64,000 nucleotides of DNA, from NCBI GenBank assembly GCA_934270565.1, contig CAKQPR010000009.1, positions 12,295 to 76,294 of the forward strand. Reading direction: 5' to 3'. Positions 1 through 10,600 of the stretch are shown one piece after another. The notes below the pieces were generated by a model. The model was not told the origin of the DNA and made no database searches. It saw nothing but the letters and a program-made list of their open reading frames with translations. Source of the DNA: an uncultured Clostridia bacterium (GTDB lineage Bacteria; Bacillota; Clostridia; Christensenellales; Pumilibacteraceae). Position 1 is the stretch's first letter; each line of letters starts with the position of its first letter. The position numbers and the translations under genes were made by a program.

Positions 1-254
1 ACCTGTTTGTCTCATTTCCGAAAGAGAGCCATAGCGGCAGCGAGCGGTGCGGTATTCGGTACTAAAAGCGGGTGAAAAACGCGGTAAATTCTTCCATACG
101 GGTAGCCGAAACGGTAAATTCGACGGAGGCGGGCGAAATTTGCGGTATACTATCCGAAACGGTCGGTATTGACAACAAAAATGCGTGCGTGATATACTTA
201 CGTCGAAAACGATCGAAAATCCGATTATAGCCGCGGGGAGCGGCGGGGCGAACG
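1..254. other. Upstream non-coding stretch with left window edge
   Basis: No gene can be supported here. All three forward frames at the left edge close within the first 75 bases, so a gene tail ending at 34, 65 or 75 is possible but has no recognisable sequence. The right half holds the promoter listed separately. The base composition matches the neighbouring genes. Confidence 0.5.
169..198 (+). promoter_or_regulatory. Sigma-A-type promoter of the first transport operon
   Basis: TTGACA at 169-174 and TATACT at 193-198, separated by 18 bp. The start point should fall near 205, about 50 bases before the AraC gene. No other comparable promoter is seen before 12548, so this may drive the whole first cassette. 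Confidence 0.7.
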
Positions 255-1145
255 ATGAACAAGATAAACGAAATTTTACCGAAACTTAACGACGAGGGTA
301 TATTTTTCGACTGGGCGACGTTTGCGCGGCGCAAGGTCGTGGAAAATATGTCGTTTACGGCGCCGAATGACTTTTACATATCGGTGTTCGGGCGGGAGAA
401 GTGGCCTGCCGACCGCGAGCCGATGCACAGGAAAGAGGGGTTGAACACGATCGGCTTCGTGCTGTCGGGCAAAGGCTATCTGATCTGCGGCGACAGACGG
501 TACGAAATAGGCAAAAATTCCTACTTTTTGCTTCCTTACGAAACGGCGATTACGTTCGGGGTAAATCCCGACGATCCGTGGGAATACGTTTATTTCGACG
601 TGAGCGGGATAAATCAGGACTGGGTGCTCGATTCGGCGGGGTTTGGCGAAAGTCTCGTCATGCACGACGAGAACGGCGAAATCAAGCGGCTTGCGACCGA
701 GCTTTACCAGAGCGCGCTCGAAAGCGGCAGGTGTTCGTTCCGTACTACGGGGCTTATGTATCTTCTCGCGGACGCGATGGCGCGCAATCACCGCGCGGGT
801 AAGCCGCTCAACATAAACGCGTACCTGTTGCAGGCGCTGAACTACATAGGCAACAACTTCACGAAAATCAGCGTGGGCGAAATCGCCGATCACTGCGGAA
901 TAAGCGTTACGTACCTCAGCAAGCTTTTCCGCCGCGAGCTGAAAATGAGCCCGATAGAATTCGTGACTTACTACCGCGCGATGGTCGCCGAAAGCTTTCT
1001 GAACTGGTCGCAACTGCCGCTTAGGGAGATCGCGAAAAGCGTCGGTTACAACTCGGAAAAGTACCTTATAAAAGTTTTCAGATCGGTGTACGGAATAACC
1101 CCCGAGCAATTCAGAAAGAAAGTACAGGGAAAGGAGAAGAAATAA
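255..1145 (+). CDS. AraC-family transcriptional regulator (cassette 1)
   Basis: A 296-aa AraC-type regulator. The N-terminal ~170 residues form a cupin-like sensing domain (the stretch around FVLSGKGYLICGDRRYEI fits the usual beta-barrel ligand pocket). The C-terminal ~100 residues carry the double helix-turn-helix (ISVTYLSKLFRRELKMSP, then LREIAKSVGYNSEKYLIKVF). The next gene begins 2 bases after its stop, so it is the first gene of the transport operon and probably activates it in response to an imported sugar. The ribosome binding site before 255 is weak (GGGGCGAACG). The ligand cannot be read from sequence. Confidence 0.9.
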   Translation: MNKINEILPKLNDEGIFFDWATFARRKVVENMSFTAPNDFYISVFGREKWPADREPMHRKEGLNTIGFVLSGKGYLICGDRRYEIGKNSYFLLPYETAITFGVNPDDPWEYVYFDVSGINQDWVLDSAGFGESLVMHDENGEIKRLATELYQSALESGRCSFRTTGLMYLLADAMARNHRAGKPLNINAYLLQALNYIGNNFTKISVGEIADHCGISVTYLSKLFRRELKMSPIEFVTYYRAMVAESFLNWSQLPLREIAKSVGYNSEKYLIKVFRSVYGITPEQFRKKVQGKEKK

Positions 1146-1147
1146 CT

Positions 1148-2563
1148 ATGAAAAAGAAACTGCTTTGTTTATTGCTTGCGGCGGCGACGGTTTTCGCTGT
1201 CGGTTGCGACGGCGCTCAGAAGCCGAGCCTTACCGAAATTCCCGAATATTCGGTCGTAAAACCGCTCGAATTCGACGCGTGGCTCGGACCGAAAACCTCG
1301 GACGAAGCGCTCCGGGACTACGCGGACTGCGGGTATACCGTTTATCATCTTCAGTCGGGTAATTTCGACGTGACGGACACGCGCAAGTCGAACGGCGAGC
1401 TCAACGCTCAGCTCGACCGCATTTTTACAAAATCCAAGGAGTACGGGCTCAAAGTCGTGCTCGCGCCGACCGCCGTAAACACTTCGGCAACGAGCATCGT
1501 GCCATTCGAATACACCTATTCGCGCGTGGGTGAAACGCTCGAAAAATGGAAGGACGATCCGACTTTTTACGGATTTATGCCGTCCGACGAAACGACGCTC
1601 GACAAGCCGCTCGTGACTTCGATCGGCGGGCTAAAGTATATGAAACGCGCCTACGACCGATCGATCGACTTTTTGCGCGACGATTATCTTTTCTTCTCGC
1701 AGAAGTTCCCGAACAAGTACTTCGAGACGACGCTTTTGGGAATTCCGAACGGGTCGGATAAGAATATGCCGTACTTTACGGACAGTTCGCGCTCGTTCGC
1801 CGAGTATATGGACTGCTACTACAACGACCTTATAAAGTATATGCCCGCCTCCGAGCGCGTTTACTCTCACGACGCATACCCGTTCTCTCTCGCGAACGGC
1901 AAATACAAGTACGAGGATCGCTTTGTGGGATCGCTCGAAGGGATCGCCGTCCGCGCGGAAAAGGCAGGCGCGAAAAAAGGTATGTACACGCAGAATCACC
2001 ATTCGATATTCAACGGTGAAGCGATAACCTATCAGTACTATACCGCGATGACCTATGGCTATACGCATTTCACGACCTACTGCTATACCGACGAGTGGGG
2101 AGAGAAACAATACTCGACGACGAACGGCGGCGTAAAAACGGACAACTATTACTACTATAAAGCCGCTCACGAAAAAGTGAAAACCATGGAAGCGGTATAC
2201 TCGAATTTCTGCGACCGCAGAGTGGGTACGATGGGTATACTCGGAGCGACGCAAGGCGATAAAACGTGGCGAAAGTGTACCGAGATGAGCGAAAAGCTTC
2301 CTCTTATAAAGAGCGCGTCTGCCGAATTCGATTTACTTATCGGCGCGTTCACGGACAGCGAGGGCAATTACGGATATATGCTCGCTAACCAGAAGATGCC
2401 GGACGACAAGACCCCGAACAAGGTAGAAATCGATTTCAAAGGAGTGAAAAAAGTCGCGGTGTGGGCGGACGGCAAGCCCGCCGAAACCGTTGAAGCGAAG
2501 AACGGCAAATTCGGCGTAACGCTCGCTTCGGGCGGCGGCGCGTTCATAGTCCCGCTTGCGTGA
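1148..2563 (+). CDS. TIM-barrel-like lipoprotein, possible glycosidase (cassette 1)
   Basis: A 471-aa secreted lipoprotein with a signal peptide ending at the lipobox AVGC (Cys20). The body alternates short hydrophobic strands and helices like an (alpha/beta)8 barrel, with an acidic motif GFMPSDET (Glu148) and many Tyr/Trp residues, and ends in a small beta domain (KVAVWADGKPAETVE) of the type found at the C-terminus of glycosidases. It is a clear paralogue of the lipoprotein at 21162, which occupies the same place in the second cassette. A surface glycoside hydrolase resembling GH42 or DUF4434-type barrels is plausible. I do not recognise the family and no catalytic pair is proven. Confidence 0.65.
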   Translation: MKKKLLCLLLAAATVFAVGCDGAQKPSLTEIPEYSVVKPLEFDAWLGPKTSDEALRDYADCGYTVYHLQSGNFDVTDTRKSNGELNAQLDRIFTKSKEYGLKVVLAPTAVNTSATSIVPFEYTYSRVGETLEKWKDDPTFYGFMPSDETTLDKPLVTSIGGLKYMKRAYDRSIDFLRDDYLFFSQKFPNKYFETTLLGIPNGSDKNMPYFTDSSRSFAEYMDCYYNDLIKYMPASERVYSHDAYPFSLANGKYKYEDRFVGSLEGIAVRAEKAGAKKGMYTQNHHSIFNGEAITYQYYTAMTYGYTHFTTYCYTDEWGEKQYSTTNGGVKTDNYYYYKAAHEKVKTMEAVYSNFCDRRVGTMGILGATQGDKTWRKCTEMSEKLPLIKSASAEFDLLIGAFTDSEGNYGYMLANQKMPDDKTPNKVEIDFKGVKKVAVWADGKPAETVEAKNGKFGVTLASGGGAFIVPLA

Positions 2564-2570
2564 GGTGAAA

Positions 2571-3518
2571 ATGAAAATCTTCGACATGAGCAAATACGAC
2601 GACTACCCGAAAAGTCTTCGTAAAAACAAGTATAAGTTCATAATCTGCATGCTCGCGATTTCGGTCGTGAGCTTCGCGGTTTTCTACGTGTACGTCAATA
2701 TAAACTCGATACTTCTCGCGTTCAAGGAGTTCGTCGGCTACGGCGACGACGGAAAATCGGTTTATAAGTGGTCGTTCGTAAACTTCCGAAAACTGTTTGC
2801 CGAGCTTTCGGGCGGCGAGTCGTCCACAAGCTTGCTACTCGCGCTCAGAAACACGCTTCTGCTTTTTTTCTGCGGCAACGCGGTGGCGTTCCCGATGGGC
2901 TGCGTCGTCAGCTATTATCTGTGGAAGAAAATCCGCGGCTACAAGTTTTTCAGAACGGTTTTCTATATTCCGTCCGTACTCTCGTCCGTCGTAATGGTGC
3001 TCATTTACAAGAACATGGTCGCGCCCAACGGACTTATCAGCTCGATAAACATCGCGATAAAAGGCGTTCCGCTTCCGGCGCTTCTGCAACAGGACTCCAC
3101 CGCGATATGGATGATTTTCATCTATAACACGTGGGTCGGGTTTGCGGGCGACTATATTCTTCTTACCGGCGCGCTCATGCGTATCCCCGAAGAAATAATC
3201 GAGTCGGCAAAGCTCGACGGCGCGTCGCCCGTGGTCGAATACTTCCGTATCTGTATTCCGCTTTGCTGGCCCACGCTCTACATAATCCTTATTCAGAAAA
3301 TCGCCGGCGTTTTAAGCGCGGACGGACCTATACTTCTGATGACGCAGGGCGCGCACAACACGACTACGCTCGGCTACTGGTCGTATTCGCAGGTCTTTAT
3401 CAACGGTTCTTACGAATACGCTTCCGCCGTCGGACTTATGATGACGCTCGTCATCGCGCCGATCGCGATAGTTTCCAAAAATCTGCTCGGGAAGGTGTAC
3501 AAAGATGTCGAATTCTGA
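2571..3518 (+). CDS. Sugar ABC transporter permease, MalF/UgpA type
   Basis: A 315-aa inner-membrane permease with about six transmembrane segments. The EAA loop reads IIESAKLDGASPVVEYFRI, the docking site for the ATPase. The N-terminus (YDDYPKSLRKNKYKF) closely matches the permease at 22576. An in-frame TTG lies at 2556, but I chose ATG 2571 because GAGG at 2562-2565 is correctly spaced and overlaps the stop of the preceding gene. It pairs with the next gene. No ATPase is encoded nearby, so a shared MsmX-like ATPase elsewhere in the genome is expected. Confidence 0.92.
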   Translation: MKIFDMSKYDDYPKSLRKNKYKFIICMLAISVVSFAVFYVYVNINSILLAFKEFVGYGDDGKSVYKWSFVNFRKLFAELSGGESSTSLLLALRNTLLLFFCGNAVAFPMGCVVSYYLWKKIRGYKFFRTVFYIPSVLSSVVMVLIYKNMVAPNGLISSINIAIKGVPLPALLQQDSTAIWMIFIYNTWVGFAGDYILLTGALMRIPEEIIESAKLDGASPVVEYFRICIPLCWPTLYIILIQKIAGVLSADGPILLMTQGAHNTTTLGYWSYSQVFINGSYEYASAVGLMMTLVIAPIAIVSKNLLGKVYKDVEF

Positions 3519-4416
3519 CGTATTGTCCGTAAAAATCGAAGAACAGTCGGTAAACGCCGGCAAAAAACTCAGATCCGCAGGCGGGTTCCGATGGAGCGCG
3601 GGTTCGGTCATATTCTTTATCGTGTTCGCGCTTTACGCGGCGAGCCTGCTCGGGTCTCTTCTGTGGGTGTTCGAAAACTCGCTCAAGACGAAGTACGAGT
3701 ACATGGAAAGCGTAGTGCGGCTTCCCGCTAAGTGGCTGTTCTCCAACTACATAAAAGCGTTCGAAGTGCTTCGGATAAACGATCAGAACGCGCTTTCGAT
3801 GCTGTTCAACTCGCTGTGGCTGTCGCTCGCGCGCCCCGCAATAAGCATCGCGACATCGTGCATGGCGTCTTACGTTATGGCAAAGTACAAGTTCCCGTGC
3901 AGAGGTCTCATCTGGGGCATAATGCTCACGACGATGGTCATTCCGATCTACGGCAGCGGTTCGGCGACGCTTATTCTTTACAAAAACCTGCACTTTTACG
4001 ATTCGCCGCTGCTGCTTATAACGTCGGTGACGGGCTTAGGCGGCAATATGATGATAATCGCGGCGTTCGAGAGCGTTTCGAAGAGCTATATGGAAGCGGC
4101 GTTCGTCGAGGGCGCGGGACACTTCCGCGTGTTCTGGCAGATAATGCTTCCGCAGATTTCCGGACTTCTGTCCGCGCTGTTCATTATGGCGTTCGTCGGC
4201 GGGTGGAACGACTATATGACTTCGATCATGTATCTGCCGAGCTACCTCACGTTGTCCACGGGTCTTTACATTTTCCAGCAGATAAACGCCCGCACGCTCG
4301 ATATCCCCGTACTTTTCGCGGGAGCGCTGATGTGTATGATCCCGACGAGCGTTCTTTACGTCGTGTTTCAGGATAAGTTTATGAATCTGTCGTTCGGCGG
4401 CGGTATCAAAGGCTAA
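3505..4416 (+). CDS. Sugar ABC transporter permease, MalG/UgpE type
   Basis: A 303-aa permease of the MalG side, with a ~30-residue cytoplasmic N-terminus, about six membrane segments and the EAA motif MEAAFVEGAGHFRVFWQIM. It overlaps the previous permease by 14 bases, which suggests translational coupling. The C-terminus MNLSFGGGIKG matches the usual ending of this family, and the paralogue at 23575 ends similarly. It should form a heterodimer with the preceding permease and import oligosaccharides delivered by the binding protein at 4435. Confidence 0.92.
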   Translation: MSNSDVLSVKIEEQSVNAGKKLRSAGGFRWSAGSVIFFIVFALYAASLLGSLLWVFENSLKTKYEYMESVVRLPAKWLFSNYIKAFEVLRINDQNALSMLFNSLWLSLARPAISIATSCMASYVMAKYKFPCRGLIWGIMLTTMVIPIYGSGSATLILYKNLHFYDSPLLLITSVTGLGGNMMIIAAFESVSKSYMEAAFVEGAGHFRVFWQIMLPQISGLLSALFIMAFVGGWNDYMTSIMYLPSYLTLSTGLYIFQQINARTLDIPVLFAGALMCMIPTSVLYVVFQDKFMNLSFGGGIKG

Positions 4417-4434
4417 AATTTTACGGAGGAGTTT

Positions 4435-6066
4435 ATGAAAAAGTTTTTTACGAAATTGATTGCGGCGGCGCTTGCGGTTACGAGCGCGTTCACGGTAGCG
4501 GCGGGTTGCGGCTCGGATAAAGCCGACCCGAACACGCTCACTATCCGAGCGGCTAATACCGGGTTTAACCTCAACTGTATTACCGCGATCGCGAAGGAAT
4601 TCGCCCGCATCGAAAAATGCAAGGTCAAAATCGAATCCACCGCTATTATGGATCAGGACCTTAACAAGCTTGTAAACGATTACGAAATGGAAGATATTTT
4701 CTTCGTTTCGGGGACCAACAAAGCGCCCGAAGTCATTCGTCAGAAAAAGTTTCTCGAAATAGACGACGTGTGGAACGCGATCCCCGACGGCGAGGATAAA
4801 CCGATAAAAGACAAGGTTTTCGCGACTTTCCGCGACGATTCGTACAACTACGACGGGCATTACTATTCGCTTCCTTACGAGGTTCAGCTCGGCGGCATCG
4901 CTTACAACAAAACCACGCTCGACGATGTTTACGGCGAGGGCAACTGGACTCTTCCCAAAACCACCGACGGCTTTACGGATATGGCGAAAGACGTTTCTTC
5001 GCGCGGCGCGTGGGGCGTAACGTTCACCACTTCTCAACCTTACTGGACGCTCGCCATCAAAACGTGGACGGTGCAGTATCACGGCGTTGAAGATTACACG
5101 CGCCTTGCTTCCGGCTACTACAAAAAACCGGACGGGACGTGGGAGTTCTCGCAGAACGGCGAGTGCCTCGATCAGACGATCGGACAAAAACGCACCTACG
5201 AGGCGCTCTATAACGTTATGAATAAGGACAAGGGCATTGCCTCGACCTATTGTGAAGCTATGGATTTCGCGCAGATGCAGACTTCGTTCGCCGGACTCGG
5301 TTACAAGCCCGCCGACGAGAAGAAAGTCGCATTCACCCCGACCGGCGCATGGCTTTTCGAGGAAAACAACGACGATTTCAAATATGCGGGCACGACCCCG
5401 GGGTTTTTCAACGTAGTGCTCAGCGCGGCGGTCGAAAGACTCAGCTTTTACGAGGAAAAGGGCACCGATTACTACACGCTTTCCGTAGCTAAGCGCAAAT
5501 CTTACGACAAGGCGCTTTCCGAGCTTATCGACTATGCGGACAAGATACAGGCGGGAGAGGAAGCGGCGGTTCCGACTTCTGCGAACGGTTTTGCCGTCAC
5601 CGCCGAGGACGTCGAAGCGGTAAAGGAAATGCGTTCGCTCCGCCACGTCGATTCCCAGCCGAACGTAGGTATCGCGCACAACTCGAAAAAAGTCGAGCTC
5701 GCGAAGAAATTCCTTATCTTCTACGCTTCGGACTATGCGGGCGAAATCTATTCGGCTAACTGCCACGGCGTGACTCCGTTCTGTTACGACAAGCGCGAAA
5801 TCACTTCCGAAACGCCGCTTTTCGACCGCGAAGTGAGCGAAATGCTTTCCGCGGGCGCGCAGCTCATTCCGTCCATGTCGCGCAAGCCTTACGGCAGCCT
5901 CAACTGGTTCAGCGAGGAAGGGTACTTCTACACGAGCGACGACGCCTCCAAAGCTAATTACAACACCCCCGAAAAGGCGTTCGAAGGATTCTTTATAAGA
6001 CTTAACAAGTCGAGCTGGAAAGAGATAGTCCGCAAGTCGGGCAACGGCGACAAACTCATCGGATAG
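4435..6066 (+). CDS. Extracellular sugar-binding lipoprotein of ABC transporter
   Basis: A 543-aa family-1-type solute-binding protein. The signal peptide ends at AAGC (Cys25), so it is lipid-anchored. The mature start NPNTLTIRAANTGFN and the later SLPYEVQLGGIAYNKTTLDDV are the usual hinge and ligand-site segments of carbohydrate-binding proteins. It lies 18 bases after the permeases with a strong GGAGGAG site. The related protein at 24519 in the second cassette has a similar length and start. The bound sugar cannot be inferred. It would deliver substrate to the two permeases above. Confidence 0.92.
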   Translation: MKKFFTKLIAAALAVTSAFTVAAGCGSDKADPNTLTIRAANTGFNLNCITAIAKEFARIEKCKVKIESTAIMDQDLNKLVNDYEMEDIFFVSGTNKAPEVIRQKKFLEIDDVWNAIPDGEDKPIKDKVFATFRDDSYNYDGHYYSLPYEVQLGGIAYNKTTLDDVYGEGNWTLPKTTDGFTDMAKDVSSRGAWGVTFTTSQPYWTLAIKTWTVQYHGVEDYTRLASGYYKKPDGTWEFSQNGECLDQTIGQKRTYEALYNVMNKDKGIASTYCEAMDFAQMQTSFAGLGYKPADEKKVAFTPTGAWLFEENNDDFKYAGTTPGFFNVVLSAAVERLSFYEEKGTDYYTLSVAKRKSYDKALSELIDYADKIQAGEEAAVPTSANGFAVTAEDVEAVKEMRSLRHVDSQPNVGIAHNSKKVELAKKFLIFYASDYAGEIYSANCHGVTPFCYDKREITSETPLFDREVSEMLSAGAQLIPSMSRKPYGSLNWFSEEGYFYTSDDASKANYNTPEKAFEGFFIRLNKSSWKEIVRKSGNGDKLIG

Positions 6067-6076
6067 GGAGGACAAT

Positions 6077-7633
6077 ATGAGAAAATTTATAGGAGTTGCG
6101 GCAGCGGTTCTCGCGGCGACCGCGGCGTTTACCGCTTGCGGCGAGAAAAACCCGTTCGGCGCGACCGAATTTTCGGTGGAGTACGGCGAAAGCTTCGCGA
6201 TCCCCGAAATCGAACAGGATTACGACGTTTCCGTCACCGACCCGAGCGGCAAACCCGTAGCGCTTCGTTACGGTTCGTTCATTCCGAAAGTGGGAACGTA
6301 CAAGGTCGTTTGCACCGTCGGCGGCAAAGATTACGAGCTGAAAGTGGTTTGCGCCGATACCGTCGCGCCCAAAGTAAGATTCGAAAAGCACGTTATCGAC
6401 GCCGAAGCGGGCGAAACCGTTACGATCCCCGCGCTTCTTACCGACGACAAGTCGGGTATCGCGAGCTCGGGCGTTGTAGTTAAGGACGAAAACGGCTCGA
6501 CCGTTACCGTAGCCGACAACAAATTCACGGCGCAAAGCGGCATTTATACGATCACCGCCACGGCTACCGACAACAACGGCAATTCGGCTTCGGACGAAGC
6601 GAAAGTCACCGTGCACAAGGAGTTTTACGACACCTCGCTTTCGGGCGGCTCGCTCGCGTCGTTTGCTTCTGCGGACTATGCGGGCACGGTATATTCGGTG
6701 GATAACGCCGAGTGTTTCGTTCCGGCGATTTCGGACGGCGCGCTTAAACTCTCTACGACCGCCGATTACGCCGACGTTTACGCGACGATACGACCGCCGA
6801 TCAAAGACTTCGACTTCGGCAAAGTCGGCTCGGTGAAAGTCAGGGTAAAAGCCGACCGCGAAACCGATTACGTCAAGATTCTCGCGGTTAAAACGGGCAA
6901 AATAGCGGGCGCGGAGTATTACCTCGCCGCGGGCGAAGAAAGGGAAATCGAAGTCGATCCGATCGTGCTCGGATACGGCTCGGCGGACAGATTTACGATT
7001 GCCGCGCGCTCGGCGGGCGGACTTAACCTTTCCGTTATGTCCGTTTCGTCAACCGAAAACGACGTGAGCGGCGATTATAACGGCACCGAGGACTTCACGG
7101 ACGCGACTCCGCTTGCCCGCGTGTTCCGGAATTTATACACCTCGTCGTACTATTCGGGCTTTTCGATGTGGCCGCTGGCGGACGGCGGCGGCTCGAAGTT
7201 CTCGATCGCCGACAAATATTTCTACGGCGAAGAAACCGCTACGCGCGTGCTTCGGGTGGAGACTACCGAGCGTAACGGCGGCTTTACCTATATGTTCCGT
7301 CGCCCCGAAAACCTCGACGACGTTACCTCGATTTCGATAGTCATAAGCCACGAAGAGCCGCTTGCGGGCTACCGTTTCGGCGTGTTCCACGACGAATACC
7401 GCGTCGCGAATTACGCTACGCCGATACAGACGCAGAACGGCGTGAGCGTTTCGACCATCAAGGCGGGCGCGGTGAACGAACGGAAAACGATCACGATCCC
7501 CGTATCCTCGTTCCGCGACAAGTGCGACACGCTTTTCACCGGCTTCTGGCTGGCGGTGAACGATACGTCCGACAAGGTAAACGCACCTAACGTTCTCAAT
7601 ATCGAACGCATCACGCTTAATTATAAGAAGTAA
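6077..7633 (+). CDS. Surface lipoprotein with Ig-like and beta-sandwich domains
   Basis: A 518-aa lipoprotein (lipobox TAC, Cys21; GGGAGG site). After the anchor come two Ig/HYR-like domains (about residues 30-180; the second begins DTVAPKVRFEKHVIDAEAG and ends with ITATATDNNGNSASDEAKV). Two regions resembling carbohydrate-binding beta-sandwiches follow (about 190-340 and 345-518, each ending in a strand such as NVLNIERITLNY). No catalytic motif is visible. The N-terminal architecture recurs in the 1422-aa lipoprotein of cassette 2. A glycan-binding surface protein that helps the adjacent transporter is the best reading. Confidence 0.7.
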   Translation: MRKFIGVAAAVLAATAAFTACGEKNPFGATEFSVEYGESFAIPEIEQDYDVSVTDPSGKPVALRYGSFIPKVGTYKVVCTVGGKDYELKVVCADTVAPKVRFEKHVIDAEAGETVTIPALLTDDKSGIASSGVVVKDENGSTVTVADNKFTAQSGIYTITATATDNNGNSASDEAKVTVHKEFYDTSLSGGSLASFASADYAGTVYSVDNAECFVPAISDGALKLSTTADYADVYATIRPPIKDFDFGKVGSVKVRVKADRETDYVKILAVKTGKIAGAEYYLAAGEEREIEVDPIVLGYGSADRFTIAARSAGGLNLSVMSVSSTENDVSGDYNGTEDFTDATPLARVFRNLYTSSYYSGFSMWPLADGGGSKFSIADKYFYGEETATRVLRVETTERNGGFTYMFRRPENLDDVTSISIVISHEEPLAGYRFGVFHDEYRVANYATPIQTQNGVSVSTIKAGAVNERKTITIPVSSFRDKCDTLFTGFWLAVNDTSDKVNAPNVLNIERITLNYKK

Positions 7634-7673
7634 CTTACGGCGCAAGCCGAATAATTCCGAAAGGAGGAAAATT

Positions 7674-10600
7674 ATGAAAAAGAAAAGTTGGATGACCGCA
7701 ATAATAGCCGTGCTTGCGGCTTTTATGTGCGCGTTCACGATCGCGTGCGGACCCGAAAAAGACCCGTCCGGCTCGGGCGGCGGTTCCGGTTCGGGCGGCG
7801 GCTCGGGTTCATCGCAGAATCCCGCGCCCGTTACTCTCACCGTCTCGCTTGACGAAACGAGCGGCGCGGTAAGCTTTTCGCCCGCGGTTGACGGCGCGAA
7901 AAACTACGAAATCACCGTGCTCCGTTATCAGGAAAGCCCGAAAACGTATACGGCTTCCGCAAGTCCGTATAACGTTGCGCCGCTCGAAGCGGGCGAGATC
8001 CGCATAACCGTTCGCGCGCTCGGCGAAGAGAACAAAGAGCTCGGCGCGGGCTCGGTTACGGTGACGCTTAGCCGCAATATCGGTATGCCGCAGTCCGTTA
8101 CGGGCGTTGCGGTTACGGGCGATACGATTTCGTGGAACGCCGAGGAAACTGCCGTTTCGTACACGCTCGAAGCGGTGAAGGCGGGCGAAGTCAAGGCGAC
8201 GAAAAGCGGACTTACCGAGCTTAGCTACGACCTCTCGGGCCTCGAACTCGGCGCGGGCAGGTACGAAATCCGCGTTTCGGGCGTGAACGAGAAGGGCGTA
8301 AAGGGCACCTGCGGAAAGGCGAATTACCTTGTCGCGGGCGATTCCGACTTCCTGACCGAAAGAGCGGAGGGCGAATACTATATCGCCAACTTCCGCAAAG
8401 CCGACGCGCGCGAGTTCGTCGACAATTACGGTTCGACCGTGAAAGCCGATTCCGAAACGCTCGAATACGCCGACGCCGAGTGGAGCAGCAAGGGCGTTAT
8501 GTACACGCTCCCCGAACCCATCGACTGGAAAACCGTGTATGAGGTAAAAATGCGCGTTCGCGCCCGCATTAACGGCGAGGCAAAAAGCGGCTGTTACGCA
8601 TACCTTCTCGACGAAGCGAAAATCGATCAGGGGATTTACCCCGGAGAGTCGTGGAACGGCTTCGGAACGAAAAGCCTCGACCCCGACGGCGACGGCTGGC
8701 TGATAACCACATTCTCTGCCGAGCTTATCCGCCGTCAGACGATGAACGACAGCTACTGGAAGGACGGCGAAGCCGAATATCTTACCGCTATCTTCTTCGG
8801 TTCGAGCGCTACCGCTGCGAATATCGAGGTCGATTACGTTACTTACACCATGCGCACCGCTGCCGACGAGTTTTCGCTCACCTACAAGGGCGAGGCGCTC
8901 GCGGATACCTACCGCTCGGTAGATAAATTCGACTGGTCGCGGCTCGGCATTACGGGCAATTACGACGTCGATTACCGCCTCGAAAAGGACGGAACGCGCG
9001 TCGAACTCGAAACCGAACAGCGCCTCGAAGCAGGCAACTACAAGCTCGTCGCGAAAGCTCACGGCAAGTACTACGGCAAAGCGGAAAAGGAATTCGTCGT
9101 CGAGCAGTCCGACCTCGCGATCCCGAGCGGAATTACCGACCTCGTCTACGACGACGCGACCGCAACGCTTAGCTGGACTGCCGCCGAAAACGCCGCGAAT
9201 TATAAGATAATCGCAAAAAGACTCGACGGAACGGTGATCGAAAACACCGAAACGACCGTCGGCGGCACGAGCGCGACCGTTACGCTTCCCGCAGGCAAGA
9301 TCAACGTTATCGTCACCGCCGTTTCGTCGGATAACGTCGAAGGCAGAGATATTCTGACACAGGTCGTTTCGCTCGGAAACACCGGCTATATGCAGCCTGC
9401 CTCGACCGGCAGCGATCAGCTCGTCGTGGCTTCTTTCGACACGACCGACTACCTCGGATTTATGAGCTCGGGCGGCAACGGCACGTTCGGAATCGAGGAC
9501 GGAAACCTTAAAGGCGTGTCCGAACGCGGATCGTGGGAAAACGCCGTAGCAGTTTACGACCTTCCCGCCGCAATCAAGGATGAGGGAATTTACGAAATAA
9601 TAGTAAGATTTAAGGGAAGAATCGTTCTTCAATTCATCAATCAGAACGGCGAAATCGTAGACGCGATCCTTTACGGTGGCGCATATTACGGTATTACCGG
9701 CATAACGGACGACGGCGAATATAAGATCGCGCGGTTCAGCTTCGATTCGATTCTGAAAAGCGCTTCGACCGTGGAAGGCAACAAGCCCGACGCGACTGCG
9801 GCGCAGAAAAACGACATTCACTATAAATGGACTGCGGATAAGAACGAAGCAACGAAAATCAAAGTACTTGCGGTTGACGATGGCGAGATTGCCGTTGACT
9901 ATATCCGACTTGTAAAAACCGTTTCCGTTACGGAAGAAGATATTACGATCAAGTACGACGGCGGCGAAGTCGCAAGCGAATACACGATCGCCGACGACTT
10001 CGACTGGACCAAATTTTCGGTCGACGGCTACGGCGCTGCGTTCACGCTCGTAAAGGACGGCGAAACGGTCGAACAGACCGCACGCCTTGCCGAGGGCGAT
10101 TACACCCTTACCGCAACGCTTACCGGAAAATACGTCGGCTCGAAGTCGATAAACTTCCGCGTCAATTTCGTCGTTATCCCCGAAAAAGCTACCGATCTTG
10201 CGTTCGATAAGACGGCGAAAACGCTCACCTTTACCAAGGCAGAGGGCGCTACGAGCTACGAAATCACCGCGCGTTATACGCTTTCGGGCAAGACCGCTTC
10301 CGTGGTTTATGGAACGCCGACCGTCGGTACGGACGGTATCGTTACCGTTCCGATCACTTCCGTTTCGGGCGGGCACGTAACGCTTTACGTCGTTTCCGTT
10401 TCCGACGACGAAATCAGATCGACCGCAGCAACGCTCGATATTACGACCGACGGCAACCTCAATTATATGCAGCCTGCCTCGGCCGGCAGCGATCAGCTCG
10501 TAGTAGCCGACTTCGATTCGGCAGACTACCTCGGCTATCTGCAGGGACAAAGCACTGCAAAATTCGATGTCGCGGACGGAACGTTAAAATTCACGCGTGG

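Noticed and set aside
1..75. Tail of an upstream gene at the left edge
   Set aside because: Fewer than 25 codons in each frame, none recognisable, so neither strand nor frame can be chosen.
2556..2570. TTG start 15 bases upstream for the first permease
   Set aside because: It would place the start inside the preceding gene without a Shine-Dalgarno sequence, whereas ATG 2571 has a well-spaced one.
7809..10550. Very long antisense open frames (also 4036-6075, 26135-28582, 30776-32830 and 22519-24183, all minus strand)
   Set aside because: They lie opposite well-supported genes, are rich in Arg, Val and Phe from complementary codons, and have no recognisable domains or upstream signals.
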